Positions 13,808 through 20,868 of a stretch of DNA of 21,301 nucleotides are shown here, one piece after another (within the stretch, counting starts at the first letter, position 1; the number at the start of each line of letters is the position of its first letter). Source of the stretch: a virus. The stretch covers positions 1-21,301 of IMG/VR virus record IMGVR_UViG_3300031337_000174; one strand, given 5' to 3'. The notes below the pieces were generated by a model. That model did no database searches. It was not told where the DNA came from and was given only the letters and a program-made list of their open reading frames with translations. Position numbers and translations under genes: made by a program.

Positions 13808-14601
13808 TTTGAACCCCCTTTTGTTATATTCCATATTGGAATTACCTCTTTTATCATTTTTCTAAATTCATTAAAAGATAATTGTGTTGCCGCATCACAC
13901 AATGCTTTGTCTGGTGTAGGATGTGTTTCAATAAACAATCCATCAACACAACCTGTTGCTATCGCTGATTTAGCAAGTGCATAAACAAACTCTTTAGACC
14001 CTCCGTTCTTTAAATCAGATGAAGGTACGCCATATTTTCTTACAGAGTGTGTAACATCAAAAAAAACAGGGTAACCAAATTGTTTCATAATATAGAAACT
14101 TCTTGGGTCAACAATTAAATCCCTATAACCAAAGCATGTTCCTCGCTCAGTTACAAAAATATTTTTGTTGCCTGTGCTTTCTATTTTCTTTATAACCCTC
14201 TGCATATCAGAGGGATGTAAAAACTGACCTTTCTTAACATTGATTGGTTTTCCTAAATTTGCTATTTTTAAAGACAATTTTGTCTGCATACAAAGATATG
14301 CAGGTATTTGATAAATGTCTATAACATCTTTAAAAATATCTACTTCGTCCAAATGATGAAAATCAGTAATAAGATTTAGACCAAATTCTTTTTTTAAATA
14401 CTCAAAAATTTTAATACTTTTTTCTATTCCTAAACCCATATAATATTTCTCACTGCTTCTATTATCTTTAAGAAAACTACTCTTATATGTTAACTCAAGA
14501 TTATATTCTTTTGATATTTGTTTTAGGAAAAATGCTGTGTCAAAAGAAATTTGTTTATTTTCCAAAATACAGTTGCCCGCTATTATTTTCAATTTTTTCA
14601 T
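13804..14601 (-). CDS. kdsA: 3-deoxy-D-manno-octulosonate 8-phosphate synthase, metal-dependent type
   Basis: KdsA condenses arabinose-5-phosphate with phosphoenolpyruvate to give Kdo-8-phosphate. With the start at 14601 there are 265 residues, one base after the preceding stop. The alternative ATG at 14658 adds 19 residues unlike the family. The DNRSS motif (46-50) matches the KdsA KANRSS loop and separates it from DAHP synthase. LITDFHHLDE, VDVIQLPAFLARQT-like YQIPAYLCMQT (97-107), INVKKGQFLHP (120-130), FVTERGTCFGY (149-159) and FIETHP (223-228) are all conserved. Cys11, His185, Glu225 and Asp236 fall at the metal-ligand positions of the Aquifex-type enzyme, whose Cys is Asn in E. coli. 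It should therefore need a divalent metal. The substrate could also be a related aldose phosphate. Confidence 0.93.
   Translation of the reverse strand: MKKLKIIAGNCILENKQISFDTAFFLKQISKEYNLELTYKSSFLKDNRSSEKYYMGLGIEKSIKIFEYLKKEFGLNLITDFHHLDEVDIFKDVIDIYQIPAYLCMQTKLSLKIANLGKPINVKKGQFLHPSDMQRVIKKIESTGNKNIFVTERGTCFGYRDLIVDPRSFYIMKQFGYPVFFDVTHSVRKYGVPSSDLKNGGSKEFVYALAKSAIATGCVDGLFIETHPTPDKALCDAATQLSFNEFRKMIKEVIPIWNITKGGSK
13814..13822 (-). promoter_or_regulatory. Ribosome binding site fixing the transaldolase start
   Basis: The minus strand reads AAAAGGGGG from 13822 to 13814, inside the 3' end of kdsA, six bases before the ATG at 13807. An upstream in-frame ATG at 13834 lies before this site and would not use it. 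The site therefore supports the shorter transaldolase and the ATGA overlap with kdsA. Confidence 0.7.
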
Positions 14602-14602
14602 T

Positions 14603-16606
14603 TTATTTGCCCCATTTCTTTTTCCAGTATACTCTGTCTTTTGTATTGGCTCCGCCATACCCTAACAATTTTCTTGTATAGCTCTCGTAGTGGTATAAAA
14701 CCACATTTCCTGTAACAAAACATTTTCCTGCTTGTAAACAATAATCAACATCCTGTAATTCTTTTGCTAAATGTTCATCAAACCAATATTTATCAAACAA
14801 AGACGATTTTAACATAGCACAAGCGAATGTTACTGCTTTAAATTCTTTGACTCCCTGAAATTCTACACCATCCTTATAATGTTCTTTAAAATGATCTGGA
14901 TTTATATTTGAGTTTGGAGGAAATACTACACCAAAATGCTGAATAATATTTGTTCCAGGAAATAAAAGTTTCACGCCCAAAATATTTGCTTTTGTCTTTT
15001 TAATTTCATCTATATAGATGTCAATCCAATTTTTTGTTTTTGGCACAATGTCATCATTTAGCAATAAAATATAATCATACTTTTTATGATTTATTTTTTT
15101 TATAACCCAATTCATAAGGACTGAATAATTAAACTCAGCATAATTGTGTTTCATAAAAGTATATGAAACAGATGAATTAATATATGTTTGTAGTTTCTCT
15201 TTTTCTATATTTGCTGTTAAGAAAATATCCACATTATTAATTGAACTATATATCTCTTCTAACAAATTGTGCAAACAAGGAGACTTCCACGCAGTTGGTA
15301 TAATTATCGCAATCTTCATCTCACTATCCCCTACAACACCATGAGTCTCTTTTTGGGCATCAAAAACCTTATCATAATCAATGCTATAAAAACACTCTAA
15401 TCTGCCAGTTTTTTCGCATAGTCTTTTTTCTGGTACTACAAAGCTTTTATTCACACAACAATAGCAAGGACAATTTTCGGGCTCTTGTAGTTTAACATTT
15501 TTATATGTTGAGACCCTCCATTCGGGAGGTATAACAGTAGGAAACAAAACAATTTTTTTATCAAATGCGCCGGCAATATGCAAGAATGAGGTGTCAACGC
15601 CGACATAATATTCACATTGGTATATTAGGGCAAATAATTTCCTTATATTGAGTCCATAATACATTTGTATTTTTTTTAACTCTAATTTTTTCAAAGATGT
15701 TGTTACCCAACTTTTTTCAGAATTATTATCTATTAGTTCTTGGGCTAATTCTAATGGTAGTGTTGCCCAGCTTCTGTTGGCAGTAACCCCCAAAAAAGCA
15801 TCGTATTTTTTAAACATCATCTTTTCTTCATCCGATAAAATAATCTCTGGTTTTTTAATTACCAATTCATCAACCGAAAGACCGCAGATATTAGCAATTG
15901 TAAAAATACGATTCTGCTTGTTTATGTCGTTGGTATAGTTAGACATAAAATGTCCAAAATCCAAATATACTAATTTGTCTATTTTAGTTATATCAATATC
16001 ATCTTTAATATCATAAATTTTTTCTATATAATCTAAACCCTCGAACACTTCTGGATATCTTACTACCAAAGAAACTTTTTTGCCTTTGTAAGCTAATGTT
16101 TTTATACTCGGTATGGTAAGCAAATGATCTCCAAGACCGCCATCTATATTTATTAGAATATGATTTTTTACGGCCTTCTGCATCTTTACTGTATTTTGTA
16201 TATCTTCTAGAGTTTTTATATCAGGTATTTTATATAGATTTGTAGCAATAAATCTTTTTTTTAGCCATTCTGCTTTTTTATTAGCATATACTCCACGAAA
16301 ATCTATTGTATTTTGTATCAACAAATGTACAAACCACTTCCAGCCAGTTTCTATGTATAATATATTTGGTGAAATAATATAATCTTTTGGTTGTTTATCA
16401 CAAACATATACAACCCCTATATTATTTTCTATTGCTTGTTTTGCCAATTCTGGAAATAACTCACGAGATGTCGCATGCTCCATAAAAAACAAAAGTAAAA
16501 AATCACCTTCTGGGGCAAAAGCATATTTGCTGTCCTGTGGTATTAATTTTTTATAGTATGGAGAATATGAATAGATTTTATTCGGTGCTATTAATTTTAT
16601 CAACAT
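14603..16606 (-). CDS. Glycosyltransferase fusion: GT9 heptosyltransferase-like plus GT2
   Basis: This 667-residue protein is built of three parts. Residues 1-145 are an N-terminal region shared with the other GT9 protein at 19609-20868. Residues 148-415 form a GT9 domain: ILINIDGGLGDHLLTIPS (150-167, catalytic GLGD), TANRSWATLPLELAQELI (275-292), YVGVDTSFLHIAGAFDKK (334-351), PEWR (361-364) and a Cys cluster at 379, 381, 383, 384, 397 and 405. Residues 430-640 form a GT2/GT-A domain beginning MKIAIIIPT, with LLLNDDIVP (514-522) as DxD equivalent and ELQDVDYCLQAG (616-627) near the catalytic acid. Met430 could be an internal start. It is the first glycan gene after the capsid hairpin and has no strong ribosome binding site. 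Its donor may be a heptose or another sugar nucleotide. Confidence 0.87.
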   Translation of the reverse strand: MLIKLIAPNKIYSYSPYYKKLIPQDSKYAFAPEGDFLLLFFMEHATSRELFPELAKQAIENNIGVVYVCDKQPKDYIISPNILYIETGWKWFVHLLIQNTIDFRGVYANKKAEWLKKRFIATNLYKIPDIKTLEDIQNTVKMQKAVKNHILINIDGGLGDHLLTIPSIKTLAYKGKKVSLVVRYPEVFEGLDYIEKIYDIKDDIDITKIDKLVYLDFGHFMSNYTNDINKQNRIFTIANICGLSVDELVIKKPEIILSDEEKMMFKKYDAFLGVTANRSWATLPLELAQELIDNNSEKSWVTTSLKKLELKKIQMYYGLNIRKLFALIYQCEYYVGVDTSFLHIAGAFDKKIVLFPTVIPPEWRVSTYKNVKLQEPENCPCYCCVNKSFVVPEKRLCEKTGRLECFYSIDYDKVFDAQKETHGVVGDSEMKIAIIIPTAWKSPCLHNLLEEIYSSINNVDIFLTANIEKEKLQTYINSSVSYTFMKHNYAEFNYSVLMNWVIKKINHKKYDYILLLNDDIVPKTKNWIDIYIDEIKKTKANILGVKLLFPGTNIIQHFGVVFPPNSNINPDHFKEHYKDGVEFQGVKEFKAVTFACAMLKSSLFDKYWFDEHLAKELQDVDYCLQAGKCFVTGNVVLYHYESYTRKLLGYGGANTKDRVYWKKKWGK

Positions 16607-16627
16607 TGATTTTCAATTTAAAGTATT

Positions 16628-16658
16628 GGGAGCCGAAATCTAAATCGTTTCGACTCCC
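16628..16658 (-). terminator. Hairpin after the capsid gene
   Basis: An inverted repeat follows the capsid gene stop by about 20 bases. GGGAG (16628-16632) pairs with CTCCC (16654-16658), one C/A mismatch follows, then CGAAA (16634-16638) pairs with TTTCG (16648-16652), with a nine-base loop. On the minus strand no run of T follows, only AATACTTT. It is thus a weak terminator or an RNA-stabilising element that lets the capsid message accumulate above the glycan genes. Its position between capsid and glycan genes fits partial uncoupling of their expression. Confidence 0.65.
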
Positions 16659-16678
16659 TAAATATATTAATTTTCAGT

Positions 16679-17614
16679 TTAGCTTGCGTTGTCCTGTATA
16701 AGAACAAGACCTTCATTCTTATCACTGGAGTTTAGATATGCCCATGCAAAATCTACGTTAACAGTAATTATATTGTTATATCCTCTTTTTCCAGCTTTTC
16801 TCTCAGGCTCAATCTTAATAGCCTGTTCGTAACCTACTTTGGCTCCTCTGATGTCACAAAGAACAGCGTTCTTAGCAGAAATATCTGTTCTCTGAATTAC
16901 AGGAGTTCCATCAATAAAAGGTATCCTTTTAAGCCCTAAAGCAGGGTAATCTCTCAAGTCAAAACCAATTACCAATGTAGATGCATTTTTCTTAGAATTA
17001 GAATAAAATGTAGACCCTGCGAAAATAACCAAATTATCATTATTCTCAGCATAAGCCGCTAAAGCCTCTTTTGCTTCTATAACTGCGTTTACAATGCCCT
17101 GTGTAGTCTCTGTAGTAAAAGTAACAGGACTAAGAGAACAAAGCGAATTATCAGCCGCTATAGTATAAATGCCATTTGCTATCTGAAGTGCATCTGTGGA
17201 TGTTGCTGTAGTATCTCCAACTAATGCGATCTTCTGTAGTGTTCTTCCTAATGACTTTGACATTTTTCCTTTTATAAAATCTTCCAAAGAACCCAACGCC
17301 TTGTAGCGCCGAATATCTTTATCACTTAAAAAGAACCATCCGCCTAACTCTTTAGGAGCTACTAAGACGCTCTTCAAAGCAACACTATTCTCATTCAAAG
17401 TAGTTACATCAGATGTAGCTTCTATGTAATACATCTTATCGTCATCGGCTGCACCAGCTACAGGAACCGATTTCTCATTCAATACATCAATCATTCCGCC
17501 ATTAGCACTGATAAGTTTTAGAACTAGAGATTTTTCAACCGCTAAATCCACAACTTGTTTGGCTATTTCTTTTGGTAGATAACTACCTCCATTGTCTGGG
17601 ACTTTAAAATCCAT
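16679..17614 (-). CDS. Major capsid protein, HK97 fold
   Basis: This 311-residue protein shows the HK97 capsid order. A short N-arm is followed by GGSYLPKEIAKQVVDLAVEKSLVLKL (start of the mature-like region). The E-loop comes next (YYIEATSDVTTLNE, then VLVAPKELGGWFFLSDKDI), then the spine helix (SLEDFIKGKMSKSLGRTLQKIALVGD). P-domain and A-domain segments follow (AYAENNDNLVIFAGSTFYSN, then PALGLKRIPFIDGTPVIQR). It ends with FAWAYLNSSDKNEGLVLIQ, the usual last strand with 'a.......d...a'. It has a strong AAGGGGGTG ribosome binding site. There is no separate long delta domain at its N-terminus; scaffolding is probably supplied by the protease fusion upstream. It forms the shell of the head. Confidence 0.9.
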   Translation of the reverse strand: MDFKVPDNGGSYLPKEIAKQVVDLAVEKSLVLKLISANGGMIDVLNEKSVPVAGAADDDKMYYIEATSDVTTLNENSVALKSVLVAPKELGGWFFLSDKDIRRYKALGSLEDFIKGKMSKSLGRTLQKIALVGDTTATSTDALQIANGIYTIAADNSLCSLSPVTFTTETTQGIVNAVIEAKEALAAYAENNDNLVIFAGSTFYSNSKKNASTLVIGFDLRDYPALGLKRIPFIDGTPVIQRTDISAKNAVLCDIRGAKVGYEQAIKIEPERKAGKRGYNNIITVNVDFAWAYLNSSDKNEGLVLIQDNAS

Positions 17615-17644
17615 GACAAAACACCCCCTTAAATTATGAAAACA

Positions 17645-19108
17645 TTATTTATATAAACCTTCCAAAAATGATTCTCCGCCATTCTCTTCCAGCTTCCTTA
17701 AACCTTCAATACTATTTACATCTAAACGTTTTGCTACTCCTTCTAACGCTTTCTTAAAATCTTCTACGGTCTTTTTCAGCTCTGATACTTCCTTTGCTGT
17801 TTTTGACTCGGCCATAACCTTTTCTACCTTATCCAATCTCTCTGATATTGAAAGAATTGCTGTAGCCGCTTCTTCAATATTCTTTTTATTCTCATCAGAT
17901 GCCTCGCTAACAGAATCCTCTATTTTTGTGAGTCTTTCACTAACTACTTTCTTATCAGCTTCTGTCTTTTTATCAGCATTTTCTTTTGCAATTCTCTCTG
18001 CTTCTAATTCCTCTACACTCTTTTCCACTTTTCCCTCCTTTAATAATTGTTTGTGATGTCTTTCTAAATGAGCAACTGCCTTTGCTCTCAACTCTTCTGT
18101 AGTAATACTCTCAGTTATAGGTTTTACTTGGTTTGCTCTCGCCCTTGCGTTTTTATAATGAGACATATCTATATTAACATTACTAACCGCTTTACCTAAA
18201 TCTCCGCTACCATCGTGGTGAGGTAAATGTCTTGCATTTTTATCTTCTGTTTTGCCACTTTTATAATCAGGCTCTATAACAGCAAATGCGCTATCTGGCA
18301 AACTATTTATATACTTTCCTGTCCATTTTGCTCTCATAGAAATATTACATTTCTCGCATAACAAAAGTTCATTATCACTCTCTTTTTCTGCTCCGCACCC
18401 CGGACAAGTATATATATATTTATAAAAATCTTTTCCCCCCTCTTCTTCTTTCTTCAAATCTTCCTTGGTAAAAAGAGATTTTTGGCAAGAAACAAAATCA
18501 CAAAACTCTTTTGCGTCTTTTTTATCGTTAACCAATCCACGAGTAACCAACGCATCCAATTCCTCTTCTGTAATTACTAACGCATCTTGGTTTGCGCCCA
18601 CAGGAACAGCAGAATATTCTAACAACTCCCATTCATTTACAACATAAGTTCCCCACGCAAATACTTTGTTATCTTTTTCTAATCCCTTTTTAGTAATATT
18701 AAGGTTATATTTCTTATTTAATTCATCTCTATTTTTTTCAGTTACAAGAATATAATTTTTTGGCATAAAACCAATACTCCAGGCCGATAAAAAACCATCA
18801 GCATAGGCATTAAATACTTTTACTGAAAAGGAGTCATTTGGGTTAAATCTTGTAGTCGCAATAACATCACCTTCGTTAATAGTAAGTTTAACGGCTCTTG
18901 CAATAGGAATTTTCTCTGCTGCCGAATCCTGATTATGATACCAAAGAACTTTTGGATTCCTTAAATAATTTTCTAACTGTGCGCCGCTTGGTATAATATA
19001 AGTTCCATAGCGATCTAAGTTTTTTGAGCTAATAACATGCTCTATTTCCAATAAATCTCTATCAACCTTAATCTTAGATTGTTTTATAATATAGGTTTTT
19101 TTCTTCAT
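17645..19108 (-). CDS. Prohead protease fused to zinc ribbon and scaffold-like coiled coil
   Basis: This 487-residue protein begins with an HK97-type (S78) prohead protease domain. Residues LDRYGTYIIPSG (31-42), VLWYHNQDSAAEKIPIARAV with His58, AWSIGF with Ser111, and WELLEYSAVPVGANQDAL with Glu164 form the probable catalytic set. Residues 235-254 hold a CPxC..CxxC zinc ribbon (Cys235, 238, 251, 254). Residues 269-350 match a module often found in phage proteases (LPDSAFAVIEP, HLPHHDGSGD, LRAKAVAHLERHH). From 355 on is a long Glu/Lys-rich coiled coil, with a final hydrophobic tail (GGESFLEGLYK). The C-terminus probably acts as scaffold and is digested at maturation. It follows the tail tube-like gene by one base and precedes the capsid gene by about 30 bases. 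Confidence 0.88.
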   Translation of the reverse strand: MKKKTYIIKQSKIKVDRDLLEIEHVISSKNLDRYGTYIIPSGAQLENYLRNPKVLWYHNQDSAAEKIPIARAVKLTINEGDVIATTRFNPNDSFSVKVFNAYADGFLSAWSIGFMPKNYILVTEKNRDELNKKYNLNITKKGLEKDNKVFAWGTYVVNEWELLEYSAVPVGANQDALVITEEELDALVTRGLVNDKKDAKEFCDFVSCQKSLFTKEDLKKEEEGGKDFYKYIYTCPGCGAEKESDNELLLCEKCNISMRAKWTGKYINSLPDSAFAVIEPDYKSGKTEDKNARHLPHHDGSGDLGKAVSNVNIDMSHYKNARARANQVKPITESITTEELRAKAVAHLERHHKQLLKEGKVEKSVEELEAERIAKENADKKTEADKKVVSERLTKIEDSVSEASDENKKNIEEAATAILSISERLDKVEKVMAESKTAKEVSELKKTVEDFKKALEGVAKRLDVNSIEGLRKLEENGGESFLEGLYK

Positions 19109-19109
19109 A

Positions 19110-19499
19110 TTAACTTGCCGCCTGTCTTGATAAAATTATTCTTGCTTTTACTTCTGAGCCACTTGCCGAGGTTACGGTATAATTAGTAACTACACAATTA
19201 TCATATGATGTTGCCGCAATGCCTCCGCCTCTTTCTCCTGTCTCTAATTGAACTGTTACAGCTTCTTGGTTCTGTTTAACAGTCTCTAAAATATAAGTAT
19301 CATCAGCCTTATACTCAGCCGCATCAACAGTAATGGTCATCTCTGAATTTCCTGCGCCGACATAAACGGGGTATTTTCTATCACCAGCAAAAACCTTTAT
19401 AGGGTTATCATCACTATTTACTTCAATACCAGTACAATAAGCGAATGTCTTTGTACCAATTATAATCTGACCTACATTTGCTCTAATATCCACACTCAT
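19110..19499 (-). CDS. Small beta-rich phage protein, possibly the tail tube
   Basis: This 129-residue protein has a strong GGGGAGG ribosome binding site. The pattern IRANVGQIIIGTKTFAYCTG, IEVNSDDNPIKVFAGDRKYP, then NSEMTITVDAAEYK and KARIILSRQAAS suggests a compact beta-sandwich, as in tail tube proteins of long-tailed phages (family pattern 'g...i..g........si.......v.g......e.t.ti....y..d'). No other tube candidate exists between the tail terminator and the chaperone, where it is usual. A decoration or neck role is possible instead. It lies one base before the protease gene. Confidence 0.5.
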   Translation of the reverse strand: MSVDIRANVGQIIIGTKTFAYCTGIEVNSDDNPIKVFAGDRKYPVYVGAGNSEMTITVDAAEYKADDTYILETVKQNQEAVTVQLETGERGGGIAATSYDNCVVTNYTVTSASGSEVKARIILSRQAAS

Positions 19500-19552
19500 T
19501 CTTTACCTCCCCAATTTAATATACAGTTCTACTCATTAAAATAACATATACA

Positions 19553-19583
19553 ATATTGAAGACGAATGAGATTTAAAAATGTT
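19553..19583 (-). repeat. 31-bp direct repeat, copy A (possible promoter)
   Basis: This is the second copy of the element at 7273-7303, identical at 30 of 31 bases, and in the same orientation. It lies in the 109-base gap between the GT9 stop (19609) and the tail tube-like gene (19499). The start of that gene is 53 bases beyond the repeat. The gap also holds a seven-base C run on the minus strand (19606-19600) directly after the GT9 stop and a GGGGAGG ribosome binding site. The spacer between repeat and start codon (minus strand TTGTATATGTTATTTTAATG) is A/T-rich and could hold a -10 region. Promoter function is inferred from placement only. Confidence 0.75.
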
Positions 19584-19608
19584 TGTAGTTTTTTGGGTAG
19601 GGGGGGAA

Positions 19609-20868
19609 TTATGTAATAGAATCAAGAGTTTTTGAGGAAATTAATTTTGAATAAATTTTATTTACGGCACAAATTATCTCTTGTTTGTCAATAAAATCGG
19701 GACATGATTTTACTAAAGAACAAGGTTTACCTTTAACAATCATGCGATTGCAAGGAAAGCATTTAACTTTTGGTCGCACAATAGTAACACTATCGTACGT
19801 CCTCCATTCCGGATTTATAATTCCCGGTAACAAAATAGTTTTTTTCTTAAATGAGGCCGCTATATGTAACACACTGGTATCAACTGTTAATACAGCATCG
19901 CTAACATAAACCAAAGCAAATAGTTCTCGTATGCTTTTTGTTTTCCCAGTAAGATTCAGATCAGGATAATCCTTGCGAGCCTTGCCTACAAAAATTAAAT
20001 CAAAATTTTTTATTTGCGGAATTAGCTCCAGTGCGCTCTCGTAACTGTAGCTTCTAATCTGTTCGGCGCTTTCAAAACATATTAAAAGTTTTTTTCTGTG
20101 CAGATTTTTTGTAACTTCTCTTGCTTGCTGTATTTCTTGCTCTGTTAAGATAATATCAATATCGTGAGGTACTGGCGAAACATCCAATAAATCAGAAATT
20201 ATATCTATTCTATGTTTGTGGTTTTTTAGAGAACTATAATCACAGTACTTTCCCGAAATATCTTGAAATCGTTTATAATATGATAAATTTATTCCTTTCC
20301 TTTTTGATGAAAAACTATTTATATATTTTAAATTATCAAAAATACCCTTTCTCTCTGGTACCCCAGCTACATCTATTTTAAATCCTTGTTGATATAATTT
20401 TTTTAGTGCTGGTAACATCATCAAAATATCTCCAACACCATCGAAGTTTTGGATCAGCACATTATTTTCCTGTTTTGTTATTATATCTTTTAGATGTTCT
20501 ATGTTTTTTATAATCTCAATTTTATAAAGTGTGAATTGACTAAATGCTTCTGCTAATTTTTTTGCTCTCAAACCATTTGCATATACAAAATGAAAATATA
20601 ATGGATCTTTAAAAATAGTATGAATGTACCAAACTGGTGAAACGGTTATTGTAAAAAGATTTTTATCCCGAAAATTCGTTTCTACTAATGTAATCAAAAC
20701 TACTGTTAAATTTTGAGCAAGAAAACTTTTTAATATGTCAATTAAAATATTGTCAACAGTATCTGCGAAAACCAAAATAGCCTGTTTTTTTGGTATAGTA
20801 AAATAGCGAGAATTTATATTCTCGCTATTCAGTAAAAATCGTTTAGTTATTAATTCAATTGAACACAT
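19609..20868 (-). CDS. GT9 (heptosyltransferase-family) glycosyltransferase
   Basis: This 419-residue protein is a GT-B enzyme of the GT9 family. Residues 137-155 (VLIQNFDGVGDILMMLPAL) give the N-terminal nucleotide/acceptor loop with the catalytic Asp of GxGD. LICFESAEQIRSYSYESALELI (262-283), FVGKARKDYP, SIRELFALVYVSDAVLTVDTSVLHIAASF (312-340) and IINPEWR (350-356) form the donor-binding half. Cys370, Cys373, Cys383 and Cys389 form the cluster common in this family. The N-terminal 130 residues align in part with the N-terminus of the GT9::GT2 fusion (HFVYAN versus GVYAN, TLYKIEII versus NLYKIPDI). The start overlaps the HNH stop by 19 bases. It may add heptose or another sugar to the glycan made downstream. 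Confidence 0.85.
   Translation of the reverse strand: MCSIELITKRFLLNSENINSRYFTIPKKQAILVFADTVDNILIDILKSFLAQNLTVVLITLVETNFRDKNLFTITVSPVWYIHTIFKDPLYFHFVYANGLRAKKLAEAFSQFTLYKIEIIKNIEHLKDIITKQENNVLIQNFDGVGDILMMLPALKKLYQQGFKIDVAGVPERKGIFDNLKYINSFSSKRKGINLSYYKRFQDISGKYCDYSSLKNHKHRIDIISDLLDVSPVPHDIDIILTEQEIQQAREVTKNLHRKKLLICFESAEQIRSYSYESALELIPQIKNFDLIFVGKARKDYPDLNLTGKTKSIRELFALVYVSDAVLTVDTSVLHIAASFKKKTILLPGIINPEWRTYDSVTIVRPKVKCFPCNRMIVKGKPCSLVKSCPDFIDKQEIICAVNKIYSKLISSKTLDSIT

Noticed and set aside
13142-14601. KdsA gene as a sialic/legionaminic acid synthase (NeuB) or DAHP synthase
   Set aside because: The NRSS loop, INVKK block and metal ligands follow KdsA, and there is no C-terminal SAF domain as in NeuB.
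19600-19606. Seven-base homopolymer as a phase-variation switch for the GT9 gene
   Set aside because: The run lies after the GT9 stop codon, outside any coding region, so slippage would not change a protein.
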